Assembly: GCA_900765705.1 (NCBI GenBank)
Contig: CAAFSR010000033.1
Location: 1 to 8,035, forward strand
Direction of reading: 5' to 3'
Source: an uncultured Faecalibacterium sp.
GTDB taxonomy: Bacteria; Bacillota; Clostridia; Oscillospirales; Ruminococcaceae
Length of the DNA stretch: 8,035 bases
A program made the position numbers and the translations under genes. The notes under the pieces are model-generated. The model saw nothing but the letters and a program-made list of their open reading frames with translations. It did not search any database and was not told the origin of the DNA. Every line of letters starts with the position of its first letter. Position 1 is the first letter of the stretch. Positions 4,616 through 8,035 of this stretch are shown piece after piece.

Positions 4616-4991
4616 ACCTTGACAACCTCATATACGAATCATTAAGTTTGATCCTCTTTGGGCGTAATAGCCGCTACATCAGCGGTATATTTTCTGAGAG
4701 CTGCCACTCGCATAACAGGCCAACCCATTTTTGCTGTATAGATGAGTTTTCGGTTTATCAGAAATATATCAGGCTGGAATACATCGGATGGCATCCGGTC
4801 ATGGCATAACAAGGAGGAAAGCTCTCTTACAGCCATAGTCCGAGCGTGATAATAACCGTCGCAGGCCATGGGTAAGACCAAACGAAGTGGAGGTGAAACT
4901 CCTGAGAAGCAGGCCAGCCACCTGCGGCTTAATGATTACCCAAATCCCTGGGGTGTCGTGGACAAGTAAGGGATAAAACAGGCGCTAAATT
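4616..4991. other. gene-poor stretch, possible structured RNA or gene remnant
   Basis: No convincing gene covers these 376 bases. Open frames exist on both strands (minus 4642-4881; plus 4652-4849 in one frame with an in-frame TAG at 4739), all without a proper ribosome binding site or a family I recognise. The second half could fold: GGGTAA (4870-4875) with TTACCC (4936-4941) closes a domain holding GGAG-N6-CTCC (4889-4902) and GCAGG-N7-CCTGC (4909-4925). Three consecutive in-frame stops, TGA TAA TAA, occur at 4847-4855. It may be a noncoding RNA or the remains of a lost gene. I cannot assign it. Confidence 0.35.
4868..4969 (+). CDS. possible 33-codon ORF of unknown function
   Basis: ATG 4868 opens a frame starting MGKTKRSGGETPEKQ and ending NDYPNPWGVVDK before TAA. 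The composition (basic start, then NDYPNPWG) looks protein-like rather than random. There is only a poor GCAGG upstream and no proper ribosome binding site, and the same bases can fold into a branched RNA. It could be a small gene, a fragment, or chance. Confidence 0.28.
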   Translation: MGKTKRSGGETPEKQASHLRLNDYPNPWGVVDK

Positions 4992-5026
4992 GAAGGAGAC
5001 TCTGTAATTTGCAGAGCCTCCTTCTT
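4992..5026 (+). terminator. large hairpin upstream of the toxin gene
   Basis: GAAGGAG (4992-4998) plus CTCTG (5000-5004) pair with CAGAG (5012-5016) plus CTCCTTC (5018-5024), giving 12 pairs with one A/C mismatch and a 7-base loop. The tail TTCTTACA is only moderately T-rich. It separates the unassigned stretch from the toxin operon and could end a transcript or attenuate the toxin message. Confidence 0.5.
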
Positions 5027-5060
5027 ACATAATCAAATCTCAAAACATAGGAGGATGAAC

Positions 5061-5441
5061 ATGAAAGAAGATTGGATTTATAAGCGTGGGGATTTATATT
5101 ATGCCAATTTGAACCCTTATTTTGGATCAGAGCAAGGCGGCACCCGTCCTGTCCTGGTTCTTCAAAACAATGTGGGGAATTTTTTCTGCCCCACTTTGAT
5201 CGTAGCTCCGCTCACCAGTAAATGGATTAAGAAAAAGGAGCTGCCCACACACTATGCACTGGAGAGCGTTCCAGAGCTTGGACTGAAATCTGTTGTTCTG
5301 CTGGAGCAAATTAAAACGATTGATAAAAGGCGTGTTTTATCGTACATTGGGCGCGTATCTCGCGAAGAAATGAGAGCGATTGATGATGCTCTGCAAGTTA
5401 GTTTAGATATTCATATTCCGGAGGAAATGGAGGCTCCGTAA
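5061..5441 (+). CDS. MazF/PemK-family toxin (type II endoribonuclease)
   Basis: The 126-residue length and the order of motifs fit the PemK/MazF fold. The N-terminal RGDLYYANLNPYFGSEQGGT is followed by RPVLVLQN (9-36); the second strand region TLIVAPLTS is at 45-53; VVLLEQIKTIDKRRV lies at 78-92, before the final helix. The conserved Arg of GGTRP (R29) and the Thr of PLTS (T52), the usual catalytic pair, are both present. Members cut mRNA at short sites and are held by a small antitoxin. No antitoxin ORF precedes it, unlike normal mazEF pairs. I use ATG 5061 because AGGAGG (5049-5054) is 6 bases away; ATG 5055 abuts that site. The excisionase-like gene follows after 30 bases, in the same operon. 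A role in keeping the element in the population is inferred. Confidence 0.88.
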   Translation: MKEDWIYKRGDLYYANLNPYFGSEQGGTRPVLVLQNNVGNFFCPTLIVAPLTSKWIKKKELPTHYALESVPELGLKSVVLLEQIKTIDKRRVLSYIGRVSREEMRAIDDALQVSLDIHIPEEMEAP

Positions 5442-5471
5442 GGCCACTTACCGGATAAAGGAGGCGTTTTT

Positions 5472-5699
5472 ATGTTTGAAGCAAGAATTGCGGAATTGAA
5501 CCGCTTTAATGAACAAAATCCTGTCAGCTATGACAAAAGAACCTATACGGTCGATGAGATTCAGGACATTCTGGGTATCAGTCGTCCCACAGCATATAAT
5601 CTGGTAAAACAGGGTGTATTCCACAGCGTCAGAGTCGGCGGTCATATCCGCATTTCCAAAAAGAGCTTTGATGACTGGCTGGATCACGCAGATGAATGA
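5472..5699 (+). CDS. excisionase-like HTH protein (HTH_17 type)
   Basis: The 75-residue protein is one MerR-like winged helix of the excisionase family. After a short N-terminal helix, YTVDEIQDILGISRPTAYNL (25-44) is the helix-turn-helix, VKQGVFHSVRVGGHIRISKK (45-64) is the wing, and SFDDWLDH closes it. The order and length match DNA-binding excisionases that bend attachment-site DNA and steer the integrase toward excision. AAAGGAGG (5457-5464) is 7 bases before ATG 5472. It lies 30 bases behind the toxin gene and ahead of a strong terminator, so toxin and Xis-like protein are one transcription unit, separate from the integrase unit. It could equally be a regulator of the neighbouring genes. 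Confidence 0.82.
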   Translation: MFEARIAELNRFNEQNPVSYDKRTYTVDEIQDILGISRPTAYNLVKQGVFHSVRVGGHIRISKKSFDDWLDHADE

Positions 5700-5705
5700 T
5701 TTGTC

Positions 5706-5745
5706 AAGGATGCCGATCTCCAAATCGACATCCTTAACTTTTTTT
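5706..5745 (+). terminator. intrinsic terminator between the Xis-like and integrase operons
   Basis: AAGGATG plus CGAT (5706-5717) pair with ATCG plus CATCCTT (5724-5735), with one C/A mismatch and a 6-base loop, and seven T residues follow at 5739-5745. It ends the toxin/Xis transcript. Confidence 0.85.
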
Positions 5746-5762
5746 CTGCTTTCTCTTACAAT
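5734..5762 (+). promoter_or_regulatory. possible promoter of the double-HTH/integrase operon
   Basis: TTAACT (5734-5739) and TACAAT (5757-5762) are 17 bases apart and match the consensus hexamers at four and five positions. The -35 overlaps the tail of the upstream terminator. A separate promoter is expected here because the terminator isolates the integrase genes. Confidence 0.38.
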
Positions 5763-5803
5763 GAGGCCATAGCAAGAAAAACTTTATAGAGGAGGCAAAA
5801 GCC

Positions 5804-6241
5804 ATGCAAAAACAAAGAGTAAAGACCAGTATGTCTGTACCAGAGATGGGCAAAATGCTTGGGCTTGGTAAAGTAGAATCCTACTGGTTGGTTAAAAAGA
5901 ACTATTTCAAAACAATTCAAGTGGCCGGACGAATGAGAGTTATGCTGGATAGCTTTGAAGATTGGTATGCCGGCCAGTTCCACTATAAAAAAGTGGATGG
6001 TACACCGCCCGGAGAGAAATGGAGGCATACTACGATGTCAGTTCCGGAAATGGCGGATCTTTTGGGGCTGAAATCTGGCACAGCTTATGACCTTGTTAAA
6101 AGGGGCTATTTTGAGACGACCTTGATTGATCGAAGAATTCGTATCATTACCAGCAGTTTTGAAGCCTGGTATCAAAAGCAAACTCATTATGTGAAAATCT
6201 CAGAAAGGAGCAATGAAAATGGCATCTATCGTGAAGCGTAA
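5804..6241 (+). CDS. protein with two tandem excisionase-like HTH domains
   Basis: The 145-residue protein is an internal duplication. The block at residues 10-66 starts MSVPEMGKMLGLGKVESYWL and runs on to FEDWY and HYKKV. The block at 78-134 starts MSVPEMADLLGLKSGTAYDL and runs on to FEAWY and HYVKI. They are offset by 68 residues and joined by a short proline/glycine linker. Each is an HTH plus wing of the excisionase type, as in the single-domain protein at 5472. Two linked DNA-binding domains suggest binding to paired or tandem sites, for example at the attachment region or its own promoter. AGAGGAGG (5788-5795) lies 8 bases before ATG 5804. The end overlaps the integrase start by 23 bases, so the two are co-translated. 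It may be the true directionality factor or a regulator of int; which one cannot be told from sequence. Confidence 0.75.
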   Translation: MQKQRVKTSMSVPEMGKMLGLGKVESYWLVKKNYFKTIQVAGRMRVMLDSFEDWYAGQFHYKKVDGTPPGEKWRHTTMSVPEMADLLGLKSGTAYDLVKRGYFETTLIDRRIRIITSSFEAWYQKQTHYVKISERSNENGIYREA

Positions 6242-7610
6242 AAGCAAATATTCTGTGGTGTATGATTACACAGATGAAAACGGAAAACGCAGACAGCGTT
6301 GGGAAACCTTCAGCACAAATGCAGAAGCAAAAAAACGAAAAAAGCAAATTGAGTATGAGCAGGACTCTGGAACCTTCTTTATTCCTACGGCAAAGACCCT
6401 GAACGATCTGCTCGATGAATATATGTCCATCTATGGTGTAAATACCTGGGCAATGTCAACATATGAAAGCCGCCGTGGTCTGGCGAGAAACTACATAACT
6501 CCTATTATCGGAGATATGTTACTATCCGACATCACTCCAAGGATGATGGATAAGTATTACCGTGATCTGCTCTCTGTGAAAACGGTAAGCGTCAACAACC
6601 GCAAACCCACAAGCGAATATCTGACCCCGCATACAGTAAGAGAAATTCACAAGCTACTTCGCAGTGCCTTTAATCAGGCGGTGCGTTGGGAACTAATCAG
6701 CCGTAACCCTGTCCTGAATGCGACACTTCCCAAAGAAGAACATAAAGAACGGGATATATGGACTGCCGAAACGCTGAGCAAGGCTATGGAAGTCTGTGAT
6801 GATCCTATCCTCTCCCTTGCCTTAAATCTGGCGTTCTCCTGCTCTTTACGCATTGGTGAAATGCTGGGCCTTACCTGGGACTGCATTGATATTGCACCAC
6901 AGAGCATAGAAAATGGTTCAGCTTATATATTCGTCAACAAAGAGCTGCAACGGGTTACACGAGGTGCATTGGACGATTTGAGCGACAAAGGTGTTATTAA
7001 GAAGTTTCCACCTTGCATAGCCAGTACCCATACTGCTCTGGTCCTGAAAGAGCCTAAAACCAAAACCAGTATTCGCCGCGTGTACCTGCCGAAAACAGTT
7101 GCCTATATGCTGGTAGAGAGAAAAAAAGAAATTGATGAGCTGATGGATCTGTTTGGAGATGAATACATCGACAATAACCTGGTCTTTTGCTCCAGCAATG
7201 GCCGTCCGATGGAAAGCCAGGTGATTAACCGTGCTTTCAATAAACTTATCAAAGAAAACGGACTGCCTCATGTTGTATTCCATTCTCTCCGTCACTCCAG
7301 TATCACCTACAAGCTGAAACTCAATGGTGGCGATATGAAATCCGTCCAGGGCGACTCTGGTCATGCTCAGGTAAAAATGGTTGCAGATGTCTATTCTCAC
7401 ATCATCGACGAGGATCGCTGCATAAACGCTCAGCGATTGGAGGAAGCATTTTACTCATCCAAGACTCCTGACCCTGTTGAAGATACAGAGCCTAAAACTG
7501 CGGATACTGCCGTCACTGAAAGTGATGAAAGTGATGCAGCGAAGATACTGGAACTGCTTAAAAATCCCGAAACTGCCGCACTGCTCAAGCAGCTGGCAAA
7601 AGCTTTATAA
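6219..7610 (+). CDS. int: tyrosine recombinase / site-specific integrase
   Basis: The 463-residue protein has all three parts of an ICE-type tyrosine integrase. At residues 2-50 is a basic arm-binding domain, SIVKRKSKYSVVYDYTDENG then KRRQRWETF. At about 55-170 is a SAM-like core-binding domain including WAMSTYESRRGLARNYITPI. The catalytic domain carries the full active site: Arg211 in SLRIGEMLGLTW, Lys282 in EPKTKTSIRRVYLP, His355 and Arg358 in HSLRHSS, His382 in SGHAQ, and nucleophile Tyr392 in DVYSHI. An acidic linker and a helical tail (LELLKNPETAALLKQL) follow, as is common in Clostridia elements. ATG 6219 is preferred because AAAGGAG (6204-6210) is 8 bases upstream; ATG 6213 is only 2 away. 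It catalyses integration and excision. The tRNA-Arg gene 350 bases downstream is the likely target. No frameshift or missing residue is seen, so the enzyme should be active. Confidence 0.95.
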   Translation: MASIVKRKSKYSVVYDYTDENGKRRQRWETFSTNAEAKKRKKQIEYEQDSGTFFIPTAKTLNDLLDEYMSIYGVNTWAMSTYESRRGLARNYITPIIGDMLLSDITPRMMDKYYRDLLSVKTVSVNNRKPTSEYLTPHTVREIHKLLRSAFNQAVRWELISRNPVLNATLPKEEHKERDIWTAETLSKAMEVCDDPILSLALNLAFSCSLRIGEMLGLTWDCIDIAPQSIENGSAYIFVNKELQRVTRGALDDLSDKGVIKKFPPCIASTHTALVLKEPKTKTSIRRVYLPKTVAYMLVERKKEIDELMDLFGDEYIDNNLVFCSSNGRPMESQVINRAFNKLIKENGLPHVVFHSLRHSSITYKLKLNGGDMKSVQGDSGHAQVKMVADVYSHIIDEDRCINAQRLEEAFYSSKTPDPVEDTEPKTADTAVTESDESDAAKILELLKNPETAALLKQLAKAL

Positions 7611-7623
7611 AGTCCCTCCCTCA

Positions 7624-7659
7624 GAAGAACGCCTCTCACTTTGTGAGAGGTTTTCTTCG
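7624..7659 (+). terminator. intrinsic terminator of the integrase operon
   Basis: The inner stem CCTCTCAC (7632-7639) with GTGAGAGG (7643-7650) has a TTT loop and is followed by TTTTCTTCGTTT. An outer GAAGAA can also pair with TTCTTC, extending the helix. It begins 13 bases after the integrase stop codon. Confidence 0.85.
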
Positions 7660-7694
7660 TTTGAACCACTTTGCACAGTGACCAAACACTTTTT

Positions 7695-7870
7695 TTGTTA
7701 GCAAGGTTCTGAAAGCATTTTTGAGCGATGTTAGCAAATTCGCGATTTTGTTTGCAACTTCCTCTAATTTCTGCTAACAAATGTTTGCAAGTTCCTTTGG
7801 TAAAAATCGAACCTCTGACTTACCGCCTTTCTTAGCAAAAGGCCAAATCTCGTTAGCAAATGTTAGCAAA
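7695..7870. repeat. dispersed TGTTAGCAAA-type repeats, probable integrase arm sites
   Basis: Copies are seen at 7696-7705 (TGTTAGCAAG), 7729-7738 (TGTTAGCAAA), 7749-7757 (TGTTTGCAA), 7782-7791 (TGTTTGCAAG), 7831-7839 (CTTAGCAAA), 7851-7860 (CGTTAGCAAA) and 7861-7870 (TGTTAGCAAA). An inverted copy, TGCTAACA, is at 7772-7779. The last two direct copies are in tandem. A weaker TTTTTTGCAAAA lies at 7875-7886. They fill the stretch between the integrase gene and the tRNA. This is where tyrosine integrases with an N-terminal arm-binding domain have their arm sites, so that is the best reading. Excisionase or regulator sites are the alternative. Confidence 0.72.
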
Positions 7871-7904
7871 CCAAGGTTTTTTGCAAAAAAGCCACAAAAG
7901 CCGC

Positions 7905-7950
7905 AGAAATAAGAAAAGCCGAAAACCCTGATAAATCAAAGGTTTTCGGC
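7905..7950 (-). terminator. intrinsic terminator of the tRNA-Arg gene (minus strand)
   Basis: GCCGAAAACC (7918-7927) and GGTTTTCGGC (7941-7950) are exact inverted repeats, with an inner TGAT/ATCA pairing in the spacer. Read on the minus strand the stem is followed by TTTTCTTATTTC, a good T run. It lies 8 bases beyond the tRNA CCA end and shields the integrase region from tRNA transcription. Confidence 0.78.
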
Positions 7951-7958
7951 GTGTTTGC

Positions 7959-7995
7959 TGGCGTCCCTGGCGGGATTCGAACCCACGGCCTTTCG
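7959..7995. other. candidate attachment-site core in the tRNA 3' end
   Basis: The 3' half of the tRNA (T arm, acceptor strand and CCA) is the usual crossover region for tRNA-targeting tyrosine integrases. It is flanked on the element side by the arm-like repeats, and an inverted AGCAAA half-site (TTTGCT, 7954-7959) touches the CCA end. The matching copy at the other end of the element is outside the window, so core length and position are not proven. Confidence 0.35.
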
Positions 7996-8035
7996 CTTAG
8001 GAGGCGAACGCTCTATCCTGCTGAGCTACAGAGAC
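7959..8035 (-). tRNA. tRNA-Arg (anticodon CCU)
   Basis: Read on the minus strand from 8035 it gives a full cloverleaf. The acceptor is GTCTCTG/CAGGGAC (one G-U). The D arm is GCTC/GAGC. The anticodon stem TTCGC/GCGAA carries the loop CTCCTAA, so the anticodon is CCT. The T arm is GTGGG-TTCGAAT-CCCGC. The discriminator is G and CCA is encoded (7959-7961). It is 77 bases long with CCA, and its first base is the last base of the window. The 3' end points toward the integrase gene, the standard arrangement for an element integrated at a tRNA 3' end. Confidence 0.95.

Noticed and set aside
4619..4647. Promoter based on the exact TTGACA at 4619-4624
   Set aside because: At 16-18 bases downstream no hexamer matches TATAAT at more than three positions, and no clear gene follows.
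4811..4817. AAGGAGG as a ribosome binding site
   Set aside because: No ATG, GTG or TTG lies at a working distance, so it probably is not used for translation.
4642..4881. 79-codon minus-strand frame in the unassigned stretch
   Set aside because: No ribosome binding site, no recognised domain, and competing open frames on the plus strand; noted in the description of the stretch but not called as a gene.
6918..7400. 160-codon minus-strand frame
   Set aside because: Lies wholly inside the integrase catalytic domain, whose active-site residues are in the plus frame.
7451..7780. 109-codon minus-strand frame over the integrase end and repeats
   Set aside because: Overlaps the integrase C-terminus, its terminator and the repeat cluster; no start signal or domain.
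7695..7886. CRISPR-like array
   Set aside because: Units are only about 10 bases, irregularly spaced and partly inverted, with no spacers of constant length.

Overview
The window looks like the right-hand end of an integrative element (an ICE, a mobilisable island or a related genomic island) in a low-to-moderate-GC Firmicute, most likely a gut Clostridia (Lachnospiraceae/Ruminococcaceae type). This rests on strong AGGAGG-type ribosome binding sites, Gram-positive-style promoters, intrinsic terminators, an XRE plus ImmA-type regulatory pair, Tn916-like sigma-factor-like and Int/Xis-type genes, and an adjacent tRNA gene. No conjugation genes (relaxase, coupling protein, VirB4) are in view, so the class of element cannot be decided from this window.

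Layout. (1) 1-1994: a GC-rich, 5'-truncated DUF4261 gene, a 46-residue two-helix membrane protein and a more AT-rich HTH-WYL regulator in one tight transcription unit, closed by a clear terminator. This reads as cargo. (2) 2013-3173: a control module with a sigma-A-like promoter carrying a LexA-box-like palindrome, an XRE repressor, an ImmA/IrrE-type metallopeptidase, and two copies of the palindrome TGTTCG-N8-CGAACA. One copy is in front of the repressor and the other in front of the next gene. (3) 3188-4573: an ArpU/RinA/sigma-like regulator whose 3' end runs into an array of 11-bp direct repeats. It is followed by a 300-base leader with several hairpins (two of them good terminators) and tiny ORFs, and then a second sigma-70 region-4-like protein. 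(4) 4574-5060: 487 bases with no convincing gene but several hairpins, a possible 33-codon ORF and unexplained open frames. (5) 5061-7610: the integration module, comprising a MazF/PemK-type toxin without a visible antitoxin, a small excisionase-like HTH protein, a terminator, a protein with two tandem excisionase-like HTH domains, and the tyrosine integrase. (6) 7611-8035: the integrase terminator, about eight copies of a TGTTAGCAAA-type motif (probable integrase arm sites), a tRNA terminator, and tRNA-Arg(CCU) on the minus strand with its 3' end facing the element.

Inferred working model: the XRE protein keeps the element quiet by binding the shared palindromes. The ImmA-like protease, perhaps together with an SOS signal, relieves this. 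The regulator at 3188 and the sigma-like protein at 4025 then act as a cascade. The HTH proteins and integrase carry out excision and integration at the tRNA-Arg gene. The parts are visible in the sequence, but the wiring is inference.
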